Source of the DNA: CAVPJC01 sp963705155
GTDB lineage: Bacteria > Chloroflexota > Anaerolineae > Anaerolineales > UBA4823
DNA: 64,000 nt
Direction of reading: 5' to 3'
Assembly (NCBI GenBank): GCA_963705155.1
Contig: CAVPJC010000012.1
Coordinates: 124,001-188,000, forward strand
Made by a program: the position numbers and the translations under genes. Each line of letters opens with the position of its first letter. Within the stretch, counting starts at the first letter, position 1. Below the pieces are notes generated by a model that searched no databases, was not told where the DNA came from, and saw nothing but the letters and a program-made list of their open reading frames with translations. This document shows positions 43,932 to 54,065 of this stretch, in pieces.

Positions 43932-45953
43932 GTGAAATTTCGGCTGGATCGTATACAACCGTCTGAGTTTTTGGTACTTGGAGGCATGGCCCTTGCCGTT
44001 GGAATTACCAGCGCCGCAGGCGTGTGGCTGTTTAAGTGGTTAATTGATTTTTTTCAACTGCTCGCTTTTGACAGGTTCGGAGTTGCGCTGAATAATTTGG
44101 GCGGCTGGACGGTGATGTTGGTGCCTGTATTGGGCGGTCTGGTGGTTGGGTTGCTTCTGCATTTCTTCATTGGCAAAGAGCGCCACCATGGCGTGGCTGG
44201 CATCATGGAATCGGTAGCCTTGTCTGGCGGACGGCTGCGCTATAAGCGCATTCCAGCCAAAACGCTGGCTGCAGCGATTTCAATTGGCAGCGGTGCGTCG
44301 GTGGGGCCTGAAGATCCTTCCGTCCAGATCGGGGCTAATCTCGGCTCAATGTTTGCCCAGCGCTTGCATCTCTCCGATGAGCGCATGCGCGCTCTGGTAG
44401 CAGCGGGTGCAGCCAGCGGTATCGCGGCCGCATTCAATGCGCCCATCGCGGGCGTTTTCTTTGCTTTGGAAATAATTCTGGGCGAGATCAGTGGAAGTGC
44501 TCTGGGCATCGTGGTGCTATCTTCGGTAATCTCGGCCGTGTTTACGCAGGCCATAACAGGACCAGAACCGGCTTTCCATGTGCCTGCATATGCTTTTAAT
44601 TCCGCCTGGGAATTGCCGTTCTACCTGGGATTGGGGCTGTTAGCCGGCCCGATTGCAGCGCTGTATATTCGCCTCATGTTTGTTGCACAAGATTTTTTCC
44701 AACTCTTAATCAAAGCACCGCGCTGGCTAAAGCCGGCAATTGCGGGTCTGTTCGTCGGACTGGTGGGCATAGTTCTACCCCAGATATTTGGTGTTGGTTA
44801 TGCAACGATTGGTAAAATTTTGAATGGTGAAAATCTGGGGATTGTCCTTTTACTCGGCTTGATGATTGCCAAATTGGTTTTAACGCCAATCAGCATCGCC
44901 GGTGGTTTTCCTGGCGGGGTGTTTGCGCCGTCGCTGTTCATTGGAGCTGCTCTTGGTGGCGCCTTCGGGCAGGCGGCGAGCCAGATTTTTCCCCAGTTGA
45001 ATATCGTTCCGGGGGCGTTTGCAATGGTGGGTATGGCCGCCCTGCTGGCTGGGGCCGTCCATGCCCCGCTCACTTCAGTTCTGCTGCTTTTTGAGATGAC
45101 CCATGATTACCGCATCATTCTGCCTTTGATGTTTGCCGTCGTGGTCAGCATGCTGCTCTCACAACGCTTGCAGCGTGACTCGGTCTATACTCTGGGTCTG
45201 GCGCGCAAAGGCGTTCGATTGGAACGTGGGCGTGACGTGGATGTTTTGGAAATGGTCACCGTCAGCGAGGTGATGCAGGCTGCACCATTTACCTTGCTTT
45301 CAACCGATACATTAGCAAAAGCTTCAGAGACTCTGATCCAGACTCACCATCACGGCGTTCCGGTGGTGGGCGAAGATGGTGATTTAGTTGGCATCTTCAC
45401 GCTGCAAGACCTGGATCGAAACCAACCTGAAACCTGGTCAACCAGCACAGTGGGAGAAACCTGCACGCATGACCCATTGGTCGCCTACCCTGACGAGAGC
45501 ATCGGCGCCGCTTTGCGACGCATGGGCGCCCGCGATATCGGTCGCCTGCCGGTGGTGGCGCGCCATAACCCCCGCCAGCTCGTGGGCCTGTTACGCCGCA
45601 CCGACCTGGTGCGCGCTTACGATGCAGCCCTGACCCGGCGGGCAACCCTGCGCCACAGCGTTCACCAAACCCGCCTTGACGCAGTCACCCCTGAGAAAGT
45701 CAAGATTGTGGAATTGCAAATCAAGCCAGGTTCTTTGTGTGCTGGAAAACAAATGAAGGATGTCCCCTGGCCGCGTGACTGTATTGTTGCCAGCCTGCAG
45801 CGTGGGCGAGGGGTGGTAATCCCACATGGGGATACAATCTTGCAGGCTGGCGATGTGTTAGTGATTGTTTCCCAGGATATCACGATTTCTGCGATACAGG
45901 CTTTGGGCGAGCCTCAGCCTCCACATCCTACCGCAGAGGAAAACCTCGAATGA
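43932..45953 (+). CDS. CLC-family chloride channel/transporter with CBS and RCK-C domains
   Basis: A 673-residue membrane protein. GTG 43932 has GGAG eight bases before it. The CLC core is seen in SIGSGASVGPEDPSVQIGAN (selectivity/gating Glu in GPE), GAASGIAAAFNAPIAGVFFA-LE and GGFPGGVFAPSLFIGAALGG. After about residue 430 two CBS motifs (EVMQAAPFTLLSTDTLAKAS; VGETCTHDPLVAYPDESIGA) and a TrkA-C/RCK-C domain (KVKIVELQIKPGSLCAGKQM, ending VIVSQDITISAIQALG) follow. Exports or exchanges Cl-/H+ under nucleotide or ligand control (family knowledge). Its stop overlaps the DUF389 start (ATGA). Confidence 0.93.
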   Translation: MKFRLDRIQPSEFLVLGGMALAVGITSAAGVWLFKWLIDFFQLLAFDRFGVALNNLGGWTVMLVPVLGGLVVGLLLHFFIGKERHHGVAGIMESVALSGGRLRYKRIPAKTLAAAISIGSGASVGPEDPSVQIGANLGSMFAQRLHLSDERMRALVAAGAASGIAAAFNAPIAGVFFALEIILGEISGSALGIVVLSSVISAVFTQAITGPEPAFHVPAYAFNSAWELPFYLGLGLLAGPIAALYIRLMFVAQDFFQLLIKAPRWLKPAIAGLFVGLVGIVLPQIFGVGYATIGKILNGENLGIVLLLGLMIAKLVLTPISIAGGFPGGVFAPSLFIGAALGGAFGQAASQIFPQLNIVPGAFAMVGMAALLAGAVHAPLTSVLLLFEMTHDYRIILPLMFAVVVSMLLSQRLQRDSVYTLGLARKGVRLERGRDVDVLEMVTVSEVMQAAPFTLLSTDTLAKASETLIQTHHHGVPVVGEDGDLVGIFTLQDLDRNQPETWSTSTVGETCTHDPLVAYPDESIGAALRRMGARDIGRLPVVARHNPRQLVGLLRRTDLVRAYDAALTRRATLRHSVHQTRLDAVTPEKVKIVELQIKPGSLCAGKQMKDVPWPRDCIVASLQRGRGVVIPHGDTILQAGDVLVIVSQDITISAIQALGEPQPPHPTAEENLE

Positions 45954-47353
45954 AAACGGTCCGATCACTGTTTCGCTTGCTTCCGATGGAACGCCGGAAC
46001 GACGTATTAGCAGAATTGGAGCTGGCCTCCTCGCCTGGATTCGACTATTTCCTCCTGGTCGTACTTTCGTGCAGCATCGCCACTTTTGGCCTATTGACGG
46101 ACTCGGCGGCAGTCATCATCGGCGCCATGCTTGTGGCTCCACTCATGTCACCGATCCTGGGCCTGTCCCTGGCTTCAGTAGCCGGTGAGCAACACATGTT
46201 CCGTCATGCTGTGCTCGCTTTGATTGAAGGGGTTTTGCTGGCGATTATCCTATCCATGCTTTTCGGTTGGGTTGCCCAGGCGCTGCCATTTGATATATTG
46301 GTAGAATTACCCGGCGAGATCCTGGCTCGCACACGGCCTTCGCCTTTCGACCTGGGAATTGCGTTGGCTGGCGGCGCTGCTGCAGCCTACGCACTTGCCC
46401 AACCCCGGCTTTCGGCAGCCCTGCCGGGAGTTGCCATCGCCACCGCCCTGATGCCGCCGGTGTGTACAATTGGGATCGGCATCTCGCTTGGCAATTTAAA
46501 TGTTGCCCTGGGTGCAGGCTTATTGTTTTTCACCAACCTGGCAGCCATCTCCTTCGCAGGCATCCTTGTATTTGCCGCCCTGGGATCCCGCCCAATTCGC
46601 ATGCAAAGCACCTGGCATTCTATCCCTCGCAGCTTGTTTGTTTCTGCCGGCATGGTCTTACTGACAGCCATCCCCCTGGTGATCTTCACCCTGCGGATTG
46701 TTGAACAGGCGCATGCGTTGCAAGAGGTGCGTGCGGCTGTCGTGGCAGAACTCTCGTCGCTCCCCGACGCTCAATTGGTGGATGTCCGCATCGACGCCAG
46801 TAATTCTACATTAGACCTGCGTATCACCACACGTACCTCGCTCCAGCCTAATCACCAGCAAGTGGTAGATTTGCAAAAAGCAATTGCGGCTCGCTTGCAG
46901 CGCACCATCGCAATCCAGCTCATTATCATACCCACCACTAAGCTGGACCCGCTTGTGCCGCCTACCCTGACCCCAACCTTCACCCTGACCTCAACATCTA
47001 CCCCTGGCCCAAGCCTGACGCCCACAATGACACCCACACCGATGCCCACAGCCACCTCAACCCCGATTGCAACAAATACTTTGCCCCCGTCATTTACGCC
47101 CTCACATACGGCCACACCGGCCCCAACACTAACCCCAACCCCACTTCTGGCCTACGTCGCCTTTACGGGCAGTTCAGGAACCTACCTACGCAGAGTCGCC
47201 AGCAGGCCAGATTATCATCTGGCTTCCCGAAGGCTCGCCCGTTATGATTCTCTATCGACGTGAGACGGTTAACGATCGCGATTGGATCGAGGTACGCAAC
47301 ATCATGAACCAAGCAGGTTGGGCGCCAGCAGATTATCTCATCATCCGGCCATA
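45950..47353 (+). CDS. DUF389 membrane protein with Thr/Pro linker and SH3-like tail, frameshifted
   Basis: About 467 residues. The DUF389 core is ATFGLLTDSAAVIIGAMLVA-PLMSPILG and AALPGVAIATALMPPVCTIG with about seven helices. From residue about 340 a T-P-rich linker (LTPTMTPTPMPTATSTPIAT) leads to a C-terminal domain. The uncorrected frame stops at 47263; an indel near 47200 restores PAGQIIIWLPEGSPVMILYR and WIEVRNIMNQAGWAPADYLI, a bacterial SH3-like domain, ending at 47353. The linker and SH3 would lie outside the membrane, perhaps touching the cell wall (inference). Coupled to the CLC gene. Confidence 0.82.
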
Positions 47354-47420
47354 AAGTTAGTCTGGCTAAATATCATCACAGCCGCACCGGGTACTCTCCG
47401 TCTGATTCGGGGAAAACTTA

Positions 47421-47472
47421 TTGACAACCAAAACGTTTTTGGATATGATACAGACATTCCAAAACGTTTTGG
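47421..47472 (+). promoter_or_regulatory. lacI promoter with two operators
   Basis: TTGACA (47421-47426) and TATGAT (47444-47449) have a 17-bp spacer. Operator CCAAAACGTTTTTGG (47428-47442) fills the spacer, and the perfect palindrome CCAAAACGTTTTGG (47459-47472) overlaps the start region. This indicates autorepression by the encoded LacI-family protein. Confidence 0.85.
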
Positions 47473-47493
47473 TAAAACAGAACAGAGAGACTG

Positions 47494-48511
47494 ATGAGCA
47501 TCACCATTCGGGAAGTTGCTAAAAAACTGAAACTTTCGATTACCACCGTCTCGCGCGCTCTGGATGGCTATGATGATGTGGCCGAAGGGACGCGCCGGCT
47601 GATCGTCAAAACCGCGCAAGAGATGGGCTACGTCCCCAACCAGGCGGCACGCCAGCTGCGGCGTAAGCGCTCAGACACCATCGGGTACATCCTCCCGGCC
47701 GAGACGCCGCGCTTTTCCGACCCGTTTTTCGCCGAGTTTATTGCAGGCCTGGGGGATGAAGCCTCAGCGCACGGCCTCGACCTGCTTGTTTCCGCTGCCG
47801 CCCCGGGCAGCCGGGCCGAACAACAGGCCTACGAACGCTGGGTGCATGGACACAAGGTGGACGGCATGGTGCTCAACCGCATGAACCTGAGAGACTGGCG
47901 GGTGCAGTTCCTGGCGGGCGCTCAATTTCCTTTCGTTACCCTGGAGCGTTCACTCGATCCGCTGGACTATCCATGCGTGGAAGTCAACGGGCGGCGCTGG
48001 TTTAAGGTGTTGGTCGACCACCTGGTTTCGCTGGGGCACCGGCGCATCGCTTTCATCGGCGCATCCCCCGACCTGAAGATCCAGGCTGACCGCCTGGAGG
48101 GCTACCGGGACGGCCTGCAAAGCCATGGCCTGGCCTTCGATGCCAGCCTGGTCGTCGAAGGCGACCTGACCAGCGCTGGCGGTTACCGCCTCGGGGAACA
48201 CCTGCTCTCCCTGCCCCACCCGCCCACCGCCATCGCCTGTGTGGATGACATGACCGCCATCGGCGTGCTGCACGCCGCCCGTGAGCGCGGCCAGGCGGTC
48301 GGGCGTGAGCTGGCCGTCGCCGGGTTCGACGGCATTGAGGGTTTCGAGCATACCCAGCCGCCGTTAACGACGATCAATCAGCCGGTTTACCAGATTGCAC
48401 GCCGGCTCGCCCGGATGCTGGCGGCGCGCGATCGCCGGGGAACCATTGGAAGAAACCTGCGTTCAAATCGAACCGCTTTTAGAGATACGCCAATCTACCA
48501 TTGGAAAGTGA
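47494..48511 (+). CDS. LacI-family transcriptional repressor
   Basis: About 338 residues. The N-terminal HTH is MSITIREVAKKLKLSITTVS-RALDGYDDVAEGTR, with YVPNQAARQLRRKRSDTIGY as the hinge. The sugar-binding-protein-like core includes LGHRRIAFIGASPDLKIQAD-RLEGY and AIACVDDMTAIGVLHAARER. A slip near 48440 changes the end; the natural frame reads IAGEPLEETCVQIEPLLEIR and stops at 48511. Ligand unknown. The upstream region has its operators; the downstream B12 and opine dehydrogenase genes are probable targets. Confidence 0.9.
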
Positions 48512-48574
48512 CCAGGGTGGATTGAGGCTGTCCTCATCCCACCAACAGCACAAGTTCCGGGAGGTTTACCATCC

Positions 48575-50218
48575 ATGAAAACAGTGATTGCTGCCGCTTT
48601 AGGCGAATGTGTCCACGTTGCAGGGGTGAGCAATTTTCTGCGCCTGGCCGAAGCCGCCGGCTGGCGGACGGTGTTCCTCGGCCCGGCGGTATCCATCGAG
48701 CAGGTGCTCGAAGCTGCCAACCGCGAAAAAGCCGACCTGGTGGGCGTCTCCTACCGCCTGACCCCTGAGACCGGCGAGCGGCTGCTGGGGCAGTTTGCCG
48801 AAGCCGCCAGCGATCTGCACGAAGCCGGGGTGCGCTTTGCCTTCGGCGGCACCCCGCCGGTGGCCGAGCGCGCCCGGGCGCTGGGTTTCTTCGAGCGCGT
48901 TTTCGATGGCAGCGAGCCGCTGGAAGCCGTCCTGGCTTACCTCAAAGGGCAAAGCGCCGCAGCTCCCACCGAGATCGACTTCCCCCAAACTACCATCGAA
49001 CGCATCCACTGGAAATCGCCCTTACCCGCTGCTCCGCCATCATTTCGGGCTGCCAACCCTGGAAGCCACGCGGCGGGGCATCGAGCAGATTGCCGAAGCG
49101 CAGGTCCTGGATGTGATCTCGCTGGGCATCGACCAGGACGCCCAGGCGAATTTCTACCACCCCGAGCGGCAGGATCCGCGCCGCACGGGAGCCGGGGGCG
49201 TGCCGGTGCGCTCCGCTGAGGATTATCGCCGTCTGTATGCCGCCAGCCGCAGCGGCAACTATCCCGCTGCTGCGCACTTATTCCGGCACCGATGATTTCA
49301 TCCGCCTGGCGGAAATGTACGTCGAGACGATCCACATCGCCTGGTGCGCCATCCCGCTCTTCTGGTTCAACCAGATGGATGGGCGCGGCCCGTGGGACCT
49401 GGAAGGCTCGATCCGTGAGCACCAGCAGGTGATGGCCTGGTATGGTAAGCATGGCATCCCGGTGGAGTTGAACGAGCCGCACCATTGGGGCATGCGCGAT
49501 GCCCCCGATGTGGTCTTTGTGGTGGCGGCTTATCTCTCGGCTTATAACGCCCGCGCCTTTGGCGTGAAGGATTATATCGCCCAGCTGATGTTCAACAGCC
49601 CGCCGGGGCTATCGGATGCCATGGACCTGGCCAAGATGCTGGCGGTGCTGGATTTGATCGAACCCCTGGCCGGGCCTGATTTCCGCATCTGGCGGCAGAC
49701 CCGCACCGGGTTATTGAGCTATCCGCTCGACCCCGAAGCTGCCCGCGCCCACCTGGCGGCCAGCGTGTACGTGCAGATGGCGCTCAAGCCGCATATCGTC
49801 CATGTGGTCGGGCATACCGAAGCCCACCACGCTGCCACCGCGGAGGATGTGATCGCATCCTGCAAGCTGGCCCGGCGCGCCATCGAAAATGCCCTGGCCG
49901 GGCAGCCCGATATGACCGCCGATCCGCAGGTGCAGGCGCGCCGGGCGCAGCTGGTGTGCCGAAGCCCAGGTCACGCTGCAGGCCATCGCAGCTCGGGCAG
50001 ACCCGGCGGCGGCCGATCCGTTGACCGACCCTGCTGCTCTGGCTCAGGCCGTTACCCAGGGCATCCTGGATGCCCCGCAACTGCGCAATAACCCATTCGG
50101 CCGCGGGCGGGTGAATACCCGCATCATCGACGGGCAGTGCCTGGCGGTCGATTCAACCGGACGTTCGCTCTCAGAAACCGAGCGCCTGGCACATCTGGTG
50201 ATGGAGGATATGGCATGA
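48575..50218 (+). CDS. Cobalamin-binding protein with TIM-barrel-like C-terminal part, frameshifted
   Basis: About 545 residues in four frames. The N-terminal B12-binding-like domain is MKTVIAAALGECVHVAGVSN, with a C-x-H-x-x-G in place of D-x-H-x-x-G, then AAGWRTVFLGPAVSIEQVLE and GVSYRLTPETGE. After slips near 49020 and 49265 a large domain follows: GLPTLEATRRGIEQIAEAQV, SGTDDFIRLAEMYVETIHIA, WFNQMDGRGPWDLEGSIREH and VELNEPHHWGMRDAPDVVFV. It may be a B12-dependent mutase or methyltransferase-like enzyme; I cannot name the reaction. A last slip near 49955 gives AEAQVTLQAIAARADPAAAD. The stop overlaps the opine dehydrogenase start (ATGA). GGGAGG precedes ATG 48575. Confidence 0.65.
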
Positions 50219-51325
50219 ACACACCCGAAAACTATACTGTAATTGGCGCCGGGCACGGCGGCAAGGCCATGGCCGCCCACCTGGCTTTGATGGGATTTCG
50301 CAGTCACGCTGTACAACCGCACCTTTGATCAATTGCGGCGCTCAAAGCCCGCGGCGGGATCGATCTGGAAAGCGCCGAGGGCGGGCCGCACGGCTTTGCA
50401 AAGCTGGCCTTGGTCACCTCCGATATGGCCGAAGCCCTGCAGGATGCCCAGATGATCATGGTGGTTGTCCCTTCCTCAGCCCATGCCGATATCGCCAGGA
50501 GCGTTGCGCCGCATTTGAAGAGATGGGCAGATCGTCATCCTGCACCCCGGGCGCACCTGCGGCGCGATTGAGTTTGCCAAAGTGCTGTGCGACCAGGGTT
50601 GTACAGCAGATGTGACCGTGGCGGAAGCGGAGACTTTTATCTACGCTTCACGCTCCGACGGCCCGGCCCAGGCGCGCATCTTCCGCATCAAAGAGGCCGT
50701 CCCGCTGGCGGCGCTGCCGGCTGTTCGAACCAGGGCTGTGCTGGATGCCATTCATCCGGCCTATCCGCAGTTCATCGATGGCGGCAATGTGCTCAACACC
50801 GGGCTGAACAATATGGGCGCAATTTTCCACCCCGCCCTCACCCTGCTCAACGCCGGGTGGATCGAAGCCACGCATGGCGATTACCAGTTCTACATCGACG
50901 GCGTGACACCCTCGGTAGCGCGTGTTCTGGAAGTGCTGGATCGCGAGCGGGTGACCGTGGCCTCCTCGCTGGGCCTGCGCGCCCGCACCGGGTTGGAATG
51001 GCTGCAAATGGCATATAACACCATGGGCGCGGATCTGCATGAAGCCATCCATAACCAGCCCGGTTACTACGGCATCAAAGCTCCCAGCACGCTCAACCAC
51101 CGCTACATTTTCGAAGATGTGCCCATGAGCCTGGTGCCCATCGCTTCCCTGGGGCAGCACTACGGCGTATCGGTGCGCGGCATGGACAGCATCATCCGTC
51201 TGGCGTGCATCGTCCACCGCACCGATTACTGCCGGCGCGGGCGCACCGTGGAAAAGCTGGGCATCGACGGCTTGAGCGTCAGCGAGCTGACCCGCTATGT
51301 CAACGAAGGCGTGCGGGATACATAA
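50215..51325 (+). CDS. NAD/NADP octopine/nopaline-type dehydrogenase, frameshifted
   Basis: About 370 residues. The N-terminal Rossmann site is YTVIGAGHGGKAMAAHLALM; then slips near 50300 and 50520 occur, with VTLYNRTFDQL-like sequence and AQMIMVVVPSSAHADIARSV in between. The C-terminal opine-dehydrogenase domain includes GGNVLNTGLNNMGAIFHPAL, RTGLEWLQMAYNTMGADLHE, NHRYIFEDVPMSLVPIASLG and the histidine-containing VRGMDSIIRLACIVHRTDYC. The family reductively condenses an amino acid with a 2-oxo acid (or the reverse). Coupled to the B12-binding gene; the actual substrates are unknown. Confidence 0.85.
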
Positions 51326-51329
51326 GCTC

Positions 51330-51905
51330 ATGCCTATCGACCCCACTCTCTACACCTGGGTTATTCTTCCGCTGCTCGTCTTTGGGGCGCGCGTGCTGGA
51401 TGTCACGCTGGGCACCATGCGCATCATCTACATCTCGCGCGGCAAGAAGAACCTCGCCCCCATTCTGGGTTTTATTGAGGTCTTTATCTGGATTGCCATG
51501 GTGGCTCAGATTGTGCGCAGCGCCAACAACATCGTGGCTTATCTCGCCTACGCGGCCGGGTTTGCCATGGGCAACTATGTGGGCATGTTCATCGAAGACC
51601 GCCTGGCAATTGGCACGCAGGTCATCCGCATCATCGTCCCAAACGGGGGTGAGGCATTAACCGGCCATCTTCACGAGGCAGGCTTTGGCGTGACTCAGGT
51701 GGATGGCGAGGGCGCCACCGGGCCGGTGAAACTGATCTACACGGTGGTCAAGCGCAAAGATTTACCCATCGTATTGAATGTAATCCACCACACACATCCA
51801 CACGCCTTTCTTTCAATCGAAGATGTTCGTTCTACCCAGGAAGGCATTTTTCCGGTCCACACGGCCACCCCCAATGGCGCATTATGGGGCCGCAAGTCGA
51901 AATAA
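51330..51905 (+). CDS. DUF2179/UPF0316 membrane protein
   Basis: A 191-residue protein starting MPIDPTLYTWVILPLLVFGA at ATG 51330, five bases after the opine dehydrogenase stop. Three helices with RVLDVTLGTMRIIYISRGKK (family motif) and AGFAMGNYVGMFIEDRLAIG, then a C-terminal DUF2179 domain (VPNGGEALTGHLHEAGFGVT) that in related proteins binds nucleotides. Function unknown. Confidence 0.88.
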   Translation: MPIDPTLYTWVILPLLVFGARVLDVTLGTMRIIYISRGKKNLAPILGFIEVFIWIAMVAQIVRSANNIVAYLAYAAGFAMGNYVGMFIEDRLAIGTQVIRIIVPNGGEALTGHLHEAGFGVTQVDGEGATGPVKLIYTVVKRKDLPIVLNVIHHTHPHAFLSIEDVRSTQEGIFPVHTATPNGALWGRKSK

Positions 51906-51917
51906 CCGGAGGATCAT

Positions 51918-52388
51918 ATGGAAATTCGTGATTGCATGAAACGCAATGTCATCTCGATTCCTGCCACTGCCACCATCCGCCAGGCTGCCGCGCTGGTGGT
52001 GGAGCGCCATATCGGTCTGCTGCCGGTGGTCGATCAACAGGGCAAACCCATCGGCGTGGTCAGGTTGGGAGATTTGCTCTCCCTGGAGCTGCCCGATTTT
52101 TTCAACCTGCTGCCCGATCTGGATTTCGTGCATGATTTCGGCGCAGTTGAAACCACGCGCCCTGCTCCCGAAGAACTCGACCGTTTGATCACGACCATCG
52201 CGCAGCCCGGTTTCTTTGTGGAAGAGACCTGCGGTTTGCTGCGCGCCTACGCTCTGATGATGAAGCACAACCTGCATGACCTGCCGGTCGTCGCCAAGGA
52301 CGGCGTATTGGTGGGTGTCGCCTCGCGCGTCGATATCGGCGCGGCGATCCTCTCTTCCTGGAAAACGGTTAAACCATCCAGCCCATGA
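51918..52388 (+). CDS. CBS-pair protein
   Basis: A 156-residue soluble protein of two CBS motifs: MEIRDCMKRNVISIPATATI, RHIGLLPVVDQQGKPIGVVR, and later MKHNLHDLPVVAKDGVLVGV-ASRVDIG. It may bind adenine nucleotides and modulate the adjacent transporter. AACCGGAGGATCAT precedes ATG 51918. Its stop overlaps the transporter start (ATGA at 52385-52388), a sign of a functional pair. Confidence 0.9.
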   Translation: MEIRDCMKRNVISIPATATIRQAAALVVERHIGLLPVVDQQGKPIGVVRLGDLLSLELPDFFNLLPDLDFVHDFGAVETTRPAPEELDRLITTIAQPGFFVEETCGLLRAYALMMKHNLHDLPVVAKDGVLVGVASRVDIGAAILSSWKTVKPSSP

Positions 52389-53675
52389 TGGCGCAAATCC
52401 TCGCCTCCCTGATTTTCCTCGCCAGCCTGTGGCTGATCTTTTCCGAAAAGCTCAACCGCACGATCACAGGTTTTCTGGGTGCGGCTTTGATGGTTGGCCT
52501 GGGCAAGCTGCTGGGGTTTTACAATGAAACCCAGGCGATCGCCGCCATGGATTTCAACACCCTGGGGCTGCTGCTGGGAATGATGATCCTGGTGGCGCTG
52601 CTGGAGCCGACCGGTTTCTTCCAGTTCCTGGCGGTGTGGGCCGGGCGCGTCTCACGCGGGCGCCCGGTGCGGCTGCTGGTCTTGCTCGGCACGGTGACCA
52701 CAGTCGTATCCATGTTCCTCGATAACGTGACCACCGTGGTGCTGATTGCCCCGGTGACGATCTTGATCTGTGAAATCCTGGGCATCAATCCCGCCCCTTA
52801 CCTGATGGCTGAAGCGCTGCTCTCGGATACCGGCGGCGTCTCCACCCTGGTGGGCGACCCTCCCAATGTGCTGATTGCGTCTGCTGCAGGCTTCTCCTTC
52901 AACGATTTTCTCACGCACGCATTACCGGTTGTGGTCGTGGCCTGGTTCGCTGCCTTGCTGCTCTTGCGTTACCTGTTTCGCCGCGAGCTGGCGGTTCAGC
53001 CCGCCCAATGCCGAGGTGGTGCTGAAGCTCAACCCGGGCGAGTCGCTGGAAGACCCCAGGACCGCCCGGAAGGTGCTGATTGTGCTTGCTGGCGCCATCC
53101 TGCTGTTTTTTCTGGAGGAACCCCTCGGTCTCAGCCCGGCCTTTGTGGCATTGAGCGCTGCGGCCGCGGCGCTGGTCTGGGTGCGCCCCGACATCAACGA
53201 TGTACTGCGCCGCATCGAGTGGAGTGTGCTGGTTTTCTTTGCCGCCCTTTTTGTGATGGTCGGCGGGTTGGAGGCATCCGGCGTACTTGGCGGGATCGTC
53301 GACCTGCTGGAACGCCTGTACATGATTCCACCCGTCGTCTTTGGTCTGGTGCTGCTGTGGTTTTCGGCCGGTCTTTCAGCGTTTGTGGATAATGTGCCCA
53401 TCACCATCGCCATGATCCCGGTGCTGCAGGGATTGGAAGCTCAAGGTGTCAATGTCCTACCTCTGTGGTGGGCGCTGGCATTTGGCGCCGGGTTCGGCGG
53501 GAATGGCACGATTATCGGTTCCACCGCCAATATTGTGGTCGCCAGCATCTCCGAACGCACACGTACGCCCATTACATCCAAACTCTGGAACAAACGCGGC
53601 CTGCCGGTGATGCTTGCCACCTGTACGGTTGCCAGTGTGCTGTACCTCATGCTGTACCCGATATTCACACGCTGA
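52385..53675 (+). CDS. ArsB/NhaD-type ion transporter, frameshifted
   Basis: About 430 residues with some eleven helices. Ion-transporter (IT) superfamily blocks: FNTLGLLLGMMILVALLEPT, MFLDNVTTVVLIAPVTILIC, LLSDTGGVSTLVGDPPNVLI, and in the second repeat SAFVDNVPITIAMIPVLQGL and GAGFGGNGTIIGSTANIVVA. This inverted-repeat pattern is that of NhaD/ArsB/CitM transporters. An extra C near 52998 (CAGCCCGCCC) shifts the frame; the correct join gives QPPNAEVVLKLNPGESLEDP. The exported ion (Na+ or oxyanion) is not determined. Confidence 0.85.
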
Positions 53676-53718
53676 GGTTGCGGTTATTGGTGAATTATTT
53701 TTACAAGGAGGAAAAACC

Positions 53719-54064
53719 ATGTACATGATTATGCTTGTCTTGGACAACCCTGACCAGTTGAATGACCTGCTGGAAGCCTGGGAAAGGGCTGGCATTGGCG
53801 GCGCTACTATTGTGGAGAGCACCGGTATTCAACGCCTGCGGCGTAAAAACGTGCCCATGCGCTATTTATTTCCAATCACCCGGGGTGGTGGAAGAAGGGC
53901 ATATCACCCTGTTTGTGATTGTAGACGGCGAGCAAATGGTGCAAGACTGCCTGCACGCCACCGAGCAGATTGTTACCGACCTGGATGGGCCAAATACGGG
54001 CGTGTTTGCCGCCTGGCCGCTGGCGGTTGTGCGCGGGGTTCCGCCGCGCAAACTGGAAGGTTAG
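53719..54064 (+). CDS. PII-like regulatory protein, frameshifted
   Basis: About 114 residues. ATG 53719 follows TACAAGGAGGAAAAACC. The first part MYMIMLVLDNPDQLNDLLEA and GIGGATIVESTGIQRL resembles a PII or CutA-like ferredoxin fold. Near 53880 one base is missing in a CCCGGGG run; the continuing frame gives VVEEGHITLFVIVDGEQMVQ and TDLDGPNTGVFAAWPLAVVR. Lying between two transporters, it may be a small-molecule-sensing regulator (inference). Confidence 0.7.
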
Positions 54065-54065
54065 C

